A stretch of 64,000 nt of DNA, taken from assembly GCF_022370635.2 (NCBI RefSeq), contig NZ_CP092362.2, positions 1,984,001 to 2,048,000 on the forward strand, written 5' to 3'. A model generated the notes under the pieces. It saw only the letters and a program-made list of their open reading frames with translations, searched no databases and was not told the DNA's origin. The position numbers and the translations under genes were made by a program. The stretch's first letter is position 1. Each line of letters begins with the position of its first letter. The DNA comes from Mycolicibacterium crocinum. GTDB lineage: Bacteria; Actinomycetota; Actinomycetes; Mycobacteriales; Mycobacteriaceae. Shown here piece after piece: positions 31,665-39,902 of the stretch.

Positions 31665-33173
31665 TTACTTCCCGGAAACCGCACTGTGGTGGCGGGCGTT
31701 GGCTTGCTCGACGCTCGACCAGTAGCTGCGCTCCCGGTCCGTCAGATCGTTATCGGTGATCGCGCCGAAAGCCGCCGCCTCCCGGGCGAACCGCGCGGCC
31801 GCGTCGGGCAGCGCGTCGGGGCCGTCCAGTCGAAAGCAGCTCGGCGCAAGCGGACCGAACAGCAACGCGCGCCGCAGATCCGGCCAGTTCTCCCGTTGTG
31901 GCTCCACCCCCGCGGCGCGGGCAAAAGTGATGGCTGCCAAGTTCATTCGCGTCTTGCGCGGGCCTCGTTCGTGACACGCCGCGACGGCCGCGCGCTGCTC
32001 GGCATCGCTGGGTGCCGCGATGACGCCACCCCACGTGTAGGCGATCCAGCGGGCCTGCAATTCCAGGGGCACGAAGTAGCCTCCCGACTGGTCCCACATC
32101 CCCATGAAGGCCAGCCCCGAAAGGTCGGGGTGGAAGGTGTGCCGGTCGGCGTCGAAGCCGCCGGCGTCGAGGTTCAAGGTCGCCCTGAGGTGGTTGTCGA
32201 GGAACGGCAGGCTCAACGTGAAACCCGTCCCGAACACGATGCCGTCGAAGGCCTCGCTATGCCCGTCACCGAATGTCACTGCCGTCCCGTCGACCGACTG
32301 CAGCCAGGGCCGGACGGTGACAGATCCTTCCGCGACGGCAGGCAGGTAGTTCTGGTTGAGCGTCACGCCCGCGGCAAAGAGCGAGTCGGCCGGACGTGGG
32401 GCGCCGTACTGCTCGGGGCTGCCGGCGGACTCGACGACGATCTCTTTGAGCTGCCGGTCGATCTCCGCGACGGGCAGTACCTCGTCAGCCAACGCCCCGT
32501 ACCGGGTGAACATCCGGTGATCCGACGGCACGCCCGCCGCGAACTTCGGCAGCACGTACCGCTGCCGGCGCTGAGTGACCGCGACGTGTTGTGCGCCGTG
32601 GGCGGCGAGGTCGGCCGCGATCTCGAGGGCGCTCACCGCGCACCCCGCGACCAGAACTCGTTTGCCGCGGTATGCCGACGGGCCGGGGTAGTGATACGAG
32701 GAGATCGCGCCTGCCGAACCGGCGAACGTGTCGAGTCCCGGCACCGTTGGAATGAACGGGCAATGGAACCGGCCGGTGGCGACGACGACCTTCTCGAAGT
32801 GCTCGACCTCACCGCCGTGGCTGACCGCCCAGCGGTGCCCGTCGCGCGCAACTGCGTCGACGCGCACCCCGAATCGGATGCGGGAGTCCAACGCGAACAG
32901 GCGGGCGTAGCGGTGTAGATAGTCGAGAATGGCGGCGCCCGAGGGGAACACGAGATCGCCGTCGAGGGGCAGGTCACTGAACGCCGTCAGGATGCGGCTG
33001 GTGTTGGTATGCATGCCCGGCCACACGCCGCTTCGGCCGGGAAGTGTGGTCCACTGACCGCCCAGCGTCGGGCCCTGTTCGAAGATCGACGGTTCGAATC
33101 CCTGCGACAGCAGCCATCGCGACACCACCAACCCTGCCGGGCCGGCGCCGATCACCGCGACGTTCGCCGTCAT
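31665..33173 (-). CDS. FAD/NAD(P)-dependent flavin monooxygenase
   Basis: A 502-residue flavoprotein monooxygenase related to the FMO group. The FAD motif 'VAVIGAGPAGLVVSRWLLSQG' is at the N-terminus, followed by 'LGGQWTTLPGRSGVWPGMHTNTS' and the 'VVVATGRFHCPFIPTVPG' strand. The NADPH site around 'YRGKRVLVAGCAVSALEIAADL' is degenerate (GCAVSA in place of GxGxxG), and the classic FxGxxxHxxxY fingerprint is not intact, so pyridine nucleotide use may differ. 'DGIVFGTGFTLSLPFL' is the usual ATG-like closing motif. It is divergent from a serine protease gene (63 bases) with no clear functional link. Confidence 0.9.
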   Translation of the reverse strand: MTANVAVIGAGPAGLVVSRWLLSQGFEPSIFEQGPTLGGQWTTLPGRSGVWPGMHTNTSRILTAFSDLPLDGDLVFPSGAAILDYLHRYARLFALDSRIRFGVRVDAVARDGHRWAVSHGGEVEHFEKVVVATGRFHCPFIPTVPGLDTFAGSAGAISSYHYPGPSAYRGKRVLVAGCAVSALEIAADLAAHGAQHVAVTQRRQRYVLPKFAAGVPSDHRMFTRYGALADEVLPVAEIDRQLKEIVVESAGSPEQYGAPRPADSLFAAGVTLNQNYLPAVAEGSVTVRPWLQSVDGTAVTFGDGHSEAFDGIVFGTGFTLSLPFLDNHLRATLNLDAGGFDADRHTFHPDLSGLAFMGMWDQSGGYFVPLELQARWIAYTWGGVIAAPSDAEQRAAVAACHERGPRKTRMNLAAITFARAAGVEPQRENWPDLRRALLFGPLAPSCFRLDGPDALPDAAARFAREAAAFGAITDNDLTDRERSYWSSVEQANARHHSAVSGK

Positions 33174-33236
33174 TGGGCGAAGTCTTCCACGGTCCTGTCG
33201 TACGATCGCCTCGATTCATTCCGGCGGGAGGCTGAC

Positions 33237-33884
33237 ATGGGGTATGGCTGGTGGGTTTCGCGCCTGGCGGGTGCGGCTCTCGTGGCCGCGGTCGGACTGG
33301 CAAGCCCCGCGGTGGCCGAGTCGCCGCCGACGCCGGGCATGGAGGTCGACGACGAAAGCGGCCGATGCACAGCCGGTTTCGCCGCACAGGGCAACGACGG
33401 CAATTACTACATGCTCACCAGCGGGCACTGTGATGCGCACGACGGGTCGGATTGGACGTACGGCAGCGACGACACGCTGCTCGGGACGATCAGCGCCAGC
33501 GAGGTGAACGGCGACAAGCGGGACGCCGCCATCATCCGGCTTGACCCCGATGCCGGCACACCGAACAGTGCCGTGGGCGGCCGCTATCAGGTACGGGATG
33601 TGCTGGGCGCCAGCCAACTTCACGCCGGGATGCCGTTCTGCAAAGTCGGCGCCGTCACGGGGGAGACGTGCGGCGAGGTCAAGGGCGTCGAGGGCGATGT
33701 CGTCGAGGCCAGCGTCTACAGCCTCGAAGGCGACAGCGGCAGTCCGGGTTTCGTCAAGAACCCCGACGGCACCGTGAGCGCGGTCGGCATCTTGATGTCC
33801 TCACCCGACGGCGACGACTACACCACCTACTTCACCCTCGTGCAGCCCTTGCTGGCGCAGTGGGGGTTGCGGATCCTGCCCTGA
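33237..33884 (+). CDS. Secreted trypsin-like serine protease
   Basis: A 215-residue exported protease of the chymotrypsin fold. It has a signal peptide ('RLAGAALVAAVGLASPAVA', cleavage after about 27), and the triad is complete: His64 (LTSGHCD), Asp96 (KRDAAIIRLD) and Ser167 (GDSGSPG). Four cysteines (44, 65, 135, 145) can form two disulfides. It lacks a propeptide and PDZ domain, so it is a minimal secreted protease like those of the S1E/streptogrisin-related groups. GGGAGG precedes ATG 33237. It precedes a CAP protein on the opposite strand; stops face each other 4 bases apart. Confidence 0.92.
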   Translation: MGYGWWVSRLAGAALVAAVGLASPAVAESPPTPGMEVDDESGRCTAGFAAQGNDGNYYMLTSGHCDAHDGSDWTYGSDDTLLGTISASEVNGDKRDAAIIRLDPDAGTPNSAVGGRYQVRDVLGASQLHAGMPFCKVGAVTGETCGEVKGVEGDVVEASVYSLEGDSGSPGFVKNPDGTVSAVGILMSSPDGDDYTTYFTLVQPLLAQWGLRILP

Positions 33885-33888
33885 TTCG

Positions 33889-34374
33889 TCAGGCCGGCTG
33901 TCCGTACACGGCCACCACGACGGAGCGGTCGAGGCTGTTGACCGACCAGACGCCGATGGCGGTATTGGCGCAGTTGGACATGATCGCGAAAGCGGTGGGG
34001 TCGTAGTACCACTGGTTGATGACGTCGAGGTTGTTGATGGCCAGTGCGGGATTGATGGCGACGGTCTGGGTGACGGTGCCGGTGAAACCGGCTGCGGCGG
34101 CGCGGGTCTGTGGTGTGGATCCGTCGGATCCCAGGTCGCCGTCGAGGGTGCGGTTGTTGAGTACGTCGTTGGCGTGCCATTCGGCGGCCTGGGTGAGTGC
34201 GGGGTTCTTTTTGATGTCGGTGGTGCAGCCGGCTTGATGTTGCACGGTGTAGACGTTGGCGACGACGCCGTTGTTGAGGCGGGTGTTGTCGGCGTGCGCG
34301 GCCGGTGTGCTGACGGCGGCCAAGACCGTCACCGCACCCACAGCCACGGTGGCGTGAATGGCTTTGTGTATCAA
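33889..34374 (-). CDS. Secreted CAP-domain (SCP-like) protein
   Basis: A 161-residue exported protein with a signal peptide ('ATVAVGAVTVLAAVSTPAAHA') and a single CAP/SCP domain: 'LNNGVVANVYTVQHQAGC' (first helix), 'AAEWHANDVLNNRTLDGDLGSDGSTPQTRAAAAG' in outline and 'IMSNCANTAIGVWSVNSLDRSVVVAVYG' at the end. Cysteines in QAGC and SNCAN can form a disulfide. A typical CAP cavity has paired His/Glu residues; here only the WHAND His is obvious, so metal binding may be lost. Such proteins may bind lipids or cell-wall components. It is 13 bases downstream of the DUF732 gene on the same strand, suggesting co-transcription. Confidence 0.9.
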   Translation of the reverse strand: MIHKAIHATVAVGAVTVLAAVSTPAAHADNTRLNNGVVANVYTVQHQAGCTTDIKKNPALTQAAEWHANDVLNNRTLDGDLGSDGSTPQTRAAAAGFTGTVTQTVAINPALAINNLDVINQWYYDPTAFAIMSNCANTAIGVWSVNSLDRSVVVAVYGQPA

Positions 34375-34387
34375 CGTCGTTCCTTAA

Positions 34388-34750
34388 CTAGGCGGACGGC
34401 ACGTAGCCGGCGGCGGATTGGCGCAGCTGCCAGATGGAGGCCGGGCACAGTTCCTGAGCGGACTGGCTGATCAAATAGGACGCTTGGAATTCGTCGCTGG
34501 TGCTGAAGTCGGCCTTGATGGTCTTGACCAACTGGCCGTAGCTGACGCCAGAGTTGATCTGGTCGCAGACGCCGTTGCCGTAGGCCAGGGCGGCGTCGGC
34601 ATTGGGGAAGTTGTAACCAGGGCGGACGGTGACGTTGATCAGGTAGCCGATGTCGTCAGCCTGTGCGGGTTGTGCGCCGGCCAGGAGGCCGACGGCGCCC
34701 ACGGCGGCCAGGCCGGCGGCAATCAACAGGCGGGGTGCGGCGGTAAGCAT
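34388..34750 (-). CDS. Secreted DUF732-family protein
   Basis: A 120-residue small exported protein of the mycobacterial DUF732 family. It has a signal peptide ('LLIAAGLAAVGAVGLLAGAQPAQA') followed by the helical DUF732 domain: 'AALAYGNGVCDQINSGVSYGQLVKTI', 'DEFQASYLISQSAQELCPA'. Two cysteines (about 64 and 102) probably form the family disulfide. Function is unknown. The start is not certain: ATG 34750 or ATG 34768, neither with a clear ribosome site. It leads a two-gene unit with the CAP protein and is divergent from the next small secreted protein, with a strong palindrome between them. Confidence 0.88.
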   Translation of the reverse strand: MLTAAPRLLIAAGLAAVGAVGLLAGAQPAQADDIGYLINVTVRPGYNFPNADAALAYGNGVCDQINSGVSYGQLVKTIKADFSTSDEFQASYLISQSAQELCPASIWQLRQSAAGYVPSA

Positions 34751-34826
34751 GGGTATAGTGTGTCCCATAGTTGATCGACGCAGGTCGGAACCGCTCACGA
34801 TCCTGGCAATCCGCGTCGACGAATCG

Positions 34827-34841
34827 CCTAGATGATCTAGG
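34827..34841. promoter_or_regulatory. Perfect palindrome between two divergent secreted-protein genes
   Basis: CCTAGAT-G-ATCTAGG, extended outward by CGAATC/GATTCG arms with a one-base bulge. It is 10 bases ahead of ATG 34851 and 77 bases from the DUF732 start. It is either an operator or a 5'-leader hairpin that overlaps the ribosome-binding region. Confidence 0.5.
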
Positions 34842-34850
34842 ATTCGGCCC

Positions 34851-35240
34851 ATGATTCGGCCGACGTACGTGGTCACGACAGCGTTCGCAGTGGCCCTTGG
34901 CGGCATGGCGGTCGCCGCTCCGACCGCGAATGCCGGACCGCTGCCGCCGTGCACATACACCCTTTCGCCGCCCGTGGTCGGTCCCGGTGGGGTCAGCGCC
35001 ACTGCTGAGTTGGCGGGATGTGGTCCGGCAGGGGGCCCGTACAAGGCGGTCGCGTGTCTGCTGGGTGCCGACGGGGTCACGCACTGCGCGCAGGGAAGCG
35101 GGGCGGATCCCGCCACGATCACGGTGCCCTACCAGCCCGGCGTCACCTATATCGCGACCGGCCGCGGTTGCCCGGTCTGGCTCGGGCAGAACGTGGCGCC
35201 GGACTGCCAGCTCCTCGGCCCGATCAACGCGACCCTTTAG
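34851..35240 (+). CDS. Small secreted protein of unknown function
   Basis: A 129-residue exported protein: signal peptide 'TTAFAVALGGMAVAAPTANA' (cleavage about residue 28), then a beta-rich domain with three disulfide-capable Cys pairs (CTYTLS, AGCGPAGG, AVACLLG, THCAQG, RGCPVW, PDCQLLG). The pattern resembles small actinobacterial immunoglobulin-like secreted domains, but I cannot name the family. No ribosome site is evident and the strong palindrome sits where it would be. It is followed by a membrane protein gene after 7 bases on the same strand. Confidence 0.75.
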   Translation: MIRPTYVVTTAFAVALGGMAVAAPTANAGPLPPCTYTLSPPVVGPGGVSATAELAGCGPAGGPYKAVACLLGADGVTHCAQGSGADPATITVPYQPGVTYIATGRGCPVWLGQNVAPDCQLLGPINATL

Positions 35241-35247
35241 GAACCCC

Positions 35248-35640
35248 ATGTCGATCGACAAGGCCGCGGTCGTCGCGGGCAGTATCCGGCTGGCTTCCGG
35301 CGTGCACTTTCTGGCCGACCCGATGGGCGCCAACAAGCTGTGGGGTGAGCCGAACGACCCGGGCCCGTCCGCGCGGTTGTTGCTGCGGTCGATGGGCTAC
35401 CGCGACGCGCTGATCGGTGGACTTCTGCTGTCGGCGGGCTTGCGTGGTCGCAACACCCGGGGCTGGTTCCTGGCGTCGGGTGGCGCCGATGCCGCCGATC
35501 TCCTCGGCGGAAGCAGTGTGCACAGCGAGCTGACCCGTGGACAGCAGATCATCGGACTCGGCGGCGCGGTCGTGGGCATCGGCGTCGGGTTATGGGGTGC
35601 CACCCGGCGTCGCAAGCCGGCACCGGAGGTCGCGGCCTAA
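35248..35640 (+). CDS. Small membrane protein (DUF4267-like)
   Basis: A 130-residue protein with hydrophobic segments around 'AAVVAGSIRLASGVHFLA', 'YRDALIGGLLLSAGL' and 'IIGLGGAVVGIGVGLWGA', ending in a basic RRRKPAPEVAA tail. The pattern of an N-terminal 'GSIRLASGVHFLADP' and 'LLLRSMGYRDALIGG' is common in actinobacterial proteins resembling DUF4267. Function is unknown. ATG 35248 follows the secreted-protein stop by 7 bases, so the two are likely an operon. The next gene starts within or just after its end. Confidence 0.75.
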   Translation: MSIDKAAVVAGSIRLASGVHFLADPMGANKLWGEPNDPGPSARLLLRSMGYRDALIGGLLLSAGLRGRNTRGWFLASGGADAADLLGGSSVHSELTRGQQIIGLGGAVVGIGVGLWGATRRRKPAPEVAA

Positions 35641-36305
35641 TCCGGCGAGTCGTCTTGGTCGCGGTTGCCGCCGCGGTTCTCGTGCAATGCAGTCCCGCGC
35701 CTGAGCGGCCGCCTGTCACGTCGTCGTCGGTGACCACCACCATCGAGCCGGCAGCGATCGTCGCACCGGTGACCGCAACCGATCTCGGCGCCACCTGGCG
35801 TCCCGGCTGTCCGGTCGCTCCAGAACAGCTGCGCCGTGTCGAGGTGGACTACCTCGGACTCGACGGGCGAACCCATCGAGGGGCGCTCGTCGTCCACGAG
35901 CAACTGGTGGCCGACGTCGTCGCGATCTTCGCCGACCTACGCCGGCACGGCTATCCGATCGCGAAGATGCAAACTGTCGACCACTACCCCGGGGCCGCCG
36001 ACGAACTGTCGATGGAGGACAACAACACCTCCGCCTTCAACTGCCGCCCGCTGCCCGGCAGTACCGACTGGTCGCTGCACGCGTACGGGCGCGCGATCGA
36101 CGTCAACCCACTACTCAATCCGTACATCAATCGCTCGGGTGATCTCGAGCCGACGACCGCGGCACAGTATCTGGATCGCCGGCGCACCGACCCGGGGATG
36201 TTGCACGCCGGCGACGCGGCGGTGCGGACGTTCACCGACCGCGGGTGGACCTGGGGTGGCAACTGGCATAACCCGATCGACTACCAGCATTTTGAACGCC
36301 GCTGA
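35592..36305 (+). CDS. M15-family D-alanyl-D-alanine carboxypeptidase-like lipoprotein
   Basis: An exported zinc peptidase of the M15 (VanY/M15_4) type, probably trimming peptidoglycan stem peptides. A hydrophobic leader 'VVLVAVAAAVLVQC' gives a lipobox Cys. Zinc ligands follow the H-x6-D...H pattern: 'SLHAYGRAIDVNPLLNPY' and the terminal 'NPIDYQHFERR'. Upstream 'HGYPIAKMQTVDHYPGAADELSMEDNNTSAFNCR' is the usual substrate-groove region. The start is uncertain: ATG 35592 lies 49 bases inside the previous gene, and TTG 35655 would give a more typical short lipoprotein leader. It probably belongs to the same small envelope operon. Confidence 0.88.
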   Translation: MGCHPASQAGTGGRGLIRRVVLVAVAAAVLVQCSPAPERPPVTSSSVTTTIEPAAIVAPVTATDLGATWRPGCPVAPEQLRRVEVDYLGLDGRTHRGALVVHEQLVADVVAIFADLRRHGYPIAKMQTVDHYPGAADELSMEDNNTSAFNCRPLPGSTDWSLHAYGRAIDVNPLLNPYINRSGDLEPTTAAQYLDRRRTDPGMLHAGDAAVRTFTDRGWTWGGNWHNPIDYQHFERR

Positions 36306-36316
36306 GAGGAAGCACC

Positions 36317-36772
36317 ATGCAGATGTGGGAACTGGTTGCCCGCGAGCGCATTCGGGACACCCTGGCCCTGTACAACTGGTCGGGCGACGCGGGGCGCATC
36401 GAGGATCTCACCCAATCCTTCTGTTCCGACGGCATTCTCGAGGTTCGCGGGACCGCCGCGGCGACCGGCCGCGCCGCAATCGCGGAGTTCCTGGGTGGCG
36501 TCACCACGGCACCGCCCGCTCACGCGGGGCCTCGGGTCAAGCGGATCGTCCGGCACACCCTGACCAACATCCGGTTCACCGAGGTGACTCCGCAACGCGC
36601 ACAGGTGTCGTCCTACTTCACGGTCTTCACTGAGATCGGGCTGGATCACTACGGCCGCTACCGCGATGTCTTCACCCCGGTCGATGAGTCGTGGTTGATT
36701 GGCCACCGATTCGTCTCGACCGACTGGGCCGCACCGAATTCGACGATGGCACCGCCGTCGTCGGTGTCGTAG
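36317..36772 (+). CDS. SnoaL-like/NTF2-fold protein
   Basis: A 151-residue single-domain protein of the SnoaL_4/NTF2-like fold. Typical elements are 'MWELVARERIRDTLALYNWSGDAGRIEDLTQSFCSDGILEVRG' in outline, 'RAAIAEFLGGV' and the strand series 'TLTNIRFTEVTPQRAQVSSYFTVFTEIGLDHYGRYRDVF'. The cone-shaped pocket of this fold serves dehydratases, isomerases and hydroxylases; the His and Asp needed are not assignable here. GAGGAAG gives a good ribosome site before ATG 36317. It converges on a TetR gene (3-base gap). Confidence 0.87.
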   Translation: MQMWELVARERIRDTLALYNWSGDAGRIEDLTQSFCSDGILEVRGTAAATGRAAIAEFLGGVTTAPPAHAGPRVKRIVRHTLTNIRFTEVTPQRAQVSSYFTVFTEIGLDHYGRYRDVFTPVDESWLIGHRFVSTDWAAPNSTMAPPSSVS

Positions 36773-36775
36773 GTG

Positions 36776-37399
36776 TCAGGCGTGCGGACTGGCTGCTAGC
36801 GATTCGCCGAATGCGAGCAGCGCCGCCCGGCCGATATCCAGGATCGCCTCGTCAAAATCGTCGTTGTCCCGGTAGGACAGTTCCAGCATGCGGTCAGCCA
36901 TCTCGACGGCCACCAGCATGGCCCGCGGGTCGGTGTCAGCGGGCAGCAGGCCCGCGGTCACCAAGATGTTGTGCAGCCGGTCGGCGAGGGTCTGCATCCG
37001 GGCATGCACGTGCTTGATGACGGTGAGGGAGCCTCGCCCACCCATCCATAGCCCGGCCGCCCCGGGGTGCTTGCGGTAGTAGTCGACGTGCAGATCGAGC
37101 TCGTTGTTGAGCAGGTCGGCGATCGAGGTGATCGTCCAGGTCTGCTCGGCAGCCACACAGCGGGCGTCGATCTCGGAGCAGTGCCGCTCCATCAGCTCGT
37201 CGAGAATGGCGTCGCGGTCGGCGAAGAACCGATACAGCGAGGGATACGACACTCCGGCGCGGTCGGCGATCGCGCGAGTGGTGACGGCGTCAACGCCCTG
37301 CTCGTCGGCGATCGCCGCGGCGGCGTCCAGGATTCGGGCAACGGTCTGCCGGCTGCGGGCCTGAACAGGCGCCCGCCGCGGAATGTTCACCGTGGTCAT
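36776..37399 (-). CDS. TetR-family regulator of the adjacent BVMO operon
   Basis: A 207-residue TetR repressor. The HTH is 'RILDAAAAIADEQGVDAVTTRAIADRAGVSYPSLYRFFADRD' in outline (about 22-64), followed by a helical ligand domain. ATG 37399 is supported by GAGGGGG about 9 bases ahead. It is divergent from an EthA-like Baeyer-Villiger monooxygenase gene. The 89-base gap contains a 27-base inverted repeat. The layout is like ethR-ethA in M. tuberculosis, but the protein is not an obvious EthR orthologue (different HTH and ligand-domain sequence). It probably represses both itself and the monooxygenase-esterase unit. Confidence 0.92.
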   Translation of the reverse strand: MTTVNIPRRAPVQARSRQTVARILDAAAAIADEQGVDAVTTRAIADRAGVSYPSLYRFFADRDAILDELMERHCSEIDARCVAAEQTWTITSIADLLNNELDLHVDYYRKHPGAAGLWMGGRGSLTVIKHVHARMQTLADRLHNILVTAGLLPADTDPRAMLVAVEMADRMLELSYRDNDDFDEAILDIGRAALLAFGESLAASPHA

Positions 37400-37435
37400 C
37401 GCCAACCCCCTCGAACCCTTGACACCGAACCGCAA

Positions 37436-37462
37436 AACTATAACACTATTCACGTTACAGTT
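37436..37462. promoter_or_regulatory. 27-base TetR operator between tetR and the BVMO gene
   Basis: AACTATAAC-9nt-GTTACAGTT: the 9-base arms match in 8 of 9 positions. It lies midway in the divergent gap and contains TATAAC on the + strand and TATAGT on the other, so it overlaps likely -10 boxes of both promoters. Confidence 0.7.
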
Positions 37463-37488
37463 TCCAGGAACGATCAGAGAGTGCCCCG

Positions 37489-39027
37489 ATGACCGTGAGC
37501 TCCCTGCACCAGGCCCGCCCGACCCAACCGCTGCGTGGCCACGTCGATGTACTGATCGTCGGAGCCGGCATCTCCGGCCTCGGGATGGGCCACTACCTGG
37601 CCACCCTGCAGCCCGGCAAGAGCTTCGCGATCGTCGACAGCCGCGACGCGATCGGCGGCACCTGGGACCTGTTCCGCTATCCCGGCATCCGGTCGGACTC
37701 CGACCTGCACACCTTCGGCTACGAGTTCAAGCCGTGGACCAGTGACAACGCGATCGCCGATGCGCACGAGATCCTCGACTACCTGCACGAGGTCATCGAC
37801 GAGGACGACCTCGCACGGCGAATCTATCTGCACCACAAGGTGTTACGGGCCGACTTCGCCTCCGACACCGCGCAATGGACCGTCACGCTGGAGCGGGACG
37901 GCGAACAGTTCGAGGTGACCTGCGACTGGCTGTTCGGGGCGACCGGCTACTACGACTACGCCAGCGGACACCGGCCCCACTTCGAGGGTGAAGAGGACTT
38001 CGAGGGTGCGATCGTGCACCCACAGTTCTGGCCCGAGGACCTCGACTACACGGGCAAGAAGGTCGTCGTCATCGGCAGTGGTGCCACGGCGGTCACCCTG
38101 ATTCCCGCGATGGCCGGCGATGTCGAGCACATCACCATGCTCCAGCGCTCGCCGTCCTACGTGATGCCGTTGCCGCGCAAGGATCCGATCGCCAACACCT
38201 TGCGAAAGGTGTTGCCGGCCAAAGCCGCCTATGCCGCGACCCGGCGCTTCAACATCGGCAAGGGCCGATTCATCTACAACCTCTGCCAGCGCCATCCCAA
38301 GCTCGCGCGCCGGATCATCCGAGGGATCAACGTCAAGGCACTGCCGGAAGGTTTCGAGGTGGACACCCACTTCAACCCCAAGTACAACCCGTGGGACCAG
38401 CGGTTGTGCGCGGTGCCCGACGCAGACCTGTTCCGCACGATCGCCAAGGGCAAGGCGTCGGTGGTCACCGACCGCATCGCCCGATTCACCAAGACCGGGA
38501 TCCTGCTGGAGTCCGGCACCACGCTCGACGCCGACATCATCGTCACCGCAACAGGTTTGAAGCTGCTTCCGCTGGGTGGAATTCAGATTTCGGTCGACGG
38601 TGACGTCAAGGATCCGCACCGGTCGCTGCTTTACAAGAGCTTCATGATCTCCGACATTCCGAACCTGGCCTTCGCCTTTGGCTACACGAACTCGTCGTGG
38701 ACGCTGAAGGTCGGTCTGGTGTGCGAGCACCTGTGCCGCCTGCTGGCCTACATGGACCGGCATGGCTACACGACGGTGGTACCGGTGGTCGATGACCCAC
38801 ACATCGAAAAGCGTCCGATGCTCGACTTCTCGGCCGGCTACGTCCAGCGGTCGGTGGACCTGTTCCCGCAGCAGGGTGCGACCGGCCCCTGGACGGTCGA
38901 GATGGACTATTGGGCGGATCACAACCGGCTACGCAAGGGCCCGGTCGAAGATCCCGCGTTGCGATTCAGCACAGCGGTTGGGGCCCAGGAGGTTTCGGGC
39001 GTGGTCTCGGGCGTGGCCTCGGCATGA
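37489..39027 (+). CDS. EthA-like Baeyer-Villiger flavin monooxygenase
   Basis: A 512-residue type I Baeyer-Villiger monooxygenase, converting ketones to esters with NADPH and O2. It has the FAD motif 'DVLIVGAGISGLGMGHYL', 'IGGTWDLFRYPGIRSDSDLHTFGYEFKPW' in outline, the BVMO fingerprint FEGAIVHPQFWP (about residues 166-177; FxGxxxHxxxW), NADPH motif 'VVVIGSGATAVTL' and 'NPWDQRLCAVPDADLFRTI'. It closely follows M. tuberculosis EthA throughout. It overlaps the downstream esterase start by ATGA. BVMO plus esterase is a coherent pair: ketone to ester, then ester to acid and alcohol. An EthA-like enzyme could also activate thioamide prodrugs. Confidence 0.94.
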   Translation: MTVSSLHQARPTQPLRGHVDVLIVGAGISGLGMGHYLATLQPGKSFAIVDSRDAIGGTWDLFRYPGIRSDSDLHTFGYEFKPWTSDNAIADAHEILDYLHEVIDEDDLARRIYLHHKVLRADFASDTAQWTVTLERDGEQFEVTCDWLFGATGYYDYASGHRPHFEGEEDFEGAIVHPQFWPEDLDYTGKKVVVIGSGATAVTLIPAMAGDVEHITMLQRSPSYVMPLPRKDPIANTLRKVLPAKAAYAATRRFNIGKGRFIYNLCQRHPKLARRIIRGINVKALPEGFEVDTHFNPKYNPWDQRLCAVPDADLFRTIAKGKASVVTDRIARFTKTGILLESGTTLDADIIVTATGLKLLPLGGIQISVDGDVKDPHRSLLYKSFMISDIPNLAFAFGYTNSSWTLKVGLVCEHLCRLLAYMDRHGYTTVVPVVDDPHIEKRPMLDFSAGYVQRSVDLFPQQGATGPWTVEMDYWADHNRLRKGPVEDPALRFSTAVGAQEVSGVVSGVASA

Positions 39028-39902
39028 CTAGACCCACCTTCGTGGAGGTGGACGGTCGGCGCACCCGGGTCCGCGTCGGCGGCGACCCAGCCAATCCGCC
39101 CGTCCTGCTGATCCACGGCATCGGTCGCAGCATGGAGGATTGGTCCACCCAGTACGAGCGGCTGGGCCAGTCGTATCGAACGATCGCGCTGGACGTCCCC
39201 GGCTTCGGCTTTTCCGAGCGCCCGAAAGAGACCATCACCTTGCCTGTACTGGCTGAGGGCGTGGCCGGTGCCCTCGATGCGCTTGGCGAGTACCGGCCCG
39301 TGCATGTGGTGGGCAATTCGCTCGGCGGTGCGATCGCGCAGCAGCTACTCGTCGAACAGCCCGATCGGATCGCGAGCCTCTCGTTGATCAACAGCGCCGG
39401 TTTCGGCAGTGAGGTGACCATGCTGCTGCGGATGCTCACCGTGCCGGTACTCGGCGCGATGAGCATGCGCCGCCCGACCCGCATGAGCTCGGCGCTGATG
39501 GAGCGGCTGATCCACGCGGACAAGGCAATTGCCACCAAGCAGCGCATCGACCACGCGTTCGCAGTGGGCTCACAACCCGATGCCGGGGCGGTGATGCTCG
39601 AGACCGCGCTCGCTCTCGGCACGCCGCGCGGGGTGCGGCCGGAGTGGCGCCGCGAACTGGCCGCCGGAGTCGCCCGGACGCCACGTCCGACCTTGGTCGT
39701 GTGGGGTACGCGAGATCGCATCCTGCCGTCGCACCACATCCGTGAGGCGATGCGGGTGTATCCCCACGCCGAGGTGCACCTGCTCAACCGTGTGGGGCAT
39801 ATGCCGCAGATCGAATGCCCGAAGCGGTTCGCCGACCTGCTGGTGCCATTCCTGGCGCGCGCGAACACAGCCCGGGCCGCTGCCGCGGTGCAGAACGCCT
39901 AG
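39024..39902 (+). CDS. Alpha/beta hydrolase (esterase) coupled to the BVMO
   Basis: A 292-residue alpha/beta hydrolase. The oxyanion region is 'VLLIHGIGRSMEDW', the nucleophile elbow GNSLGG (Ser about 99), the acid in 'VWGTRDRILPS' and the His in 'NRVGHMPQIECP'. The start overlaps the BVMO stop as ATGA, so expression is coupled. It probably hydrolyses the ester or lactone formed by the BVMO. Its end overlaps a convergent zinc-ribbon gene by 4 bases. Confidence 0.93.
   Translation: MTRPTFVEVDGRRTRVRVGGDPANPPVLLIHGIGRSMEDWSTQYERLGQSYRTIALDVPGFGFSERPKETITLPVLAEGVAGALDALGEYRPVHVVGNSLGGAIAQQLLVEQPDRIASLSLINSAGFGSEVTMLLRMLTVPVLGAMSMRRPTRMSSALMERLIHADKAIATKQRIDHAFAVGSQPDAGAVMLETALALGTPRGVRPEWRRELAAGVARTPRPTLVVWGTRDRILPSHHIREAMRVYPHAEVHLLNRVGHMPQIECPKRFADLLVPFLARANTARAAAAVQNA

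Noticed and set aside
37843..38922. A 359-residue open frame antisense to the BVMO
   Set aside because: No recognisable motif; the BVMO has full fingerprints in the other direction.
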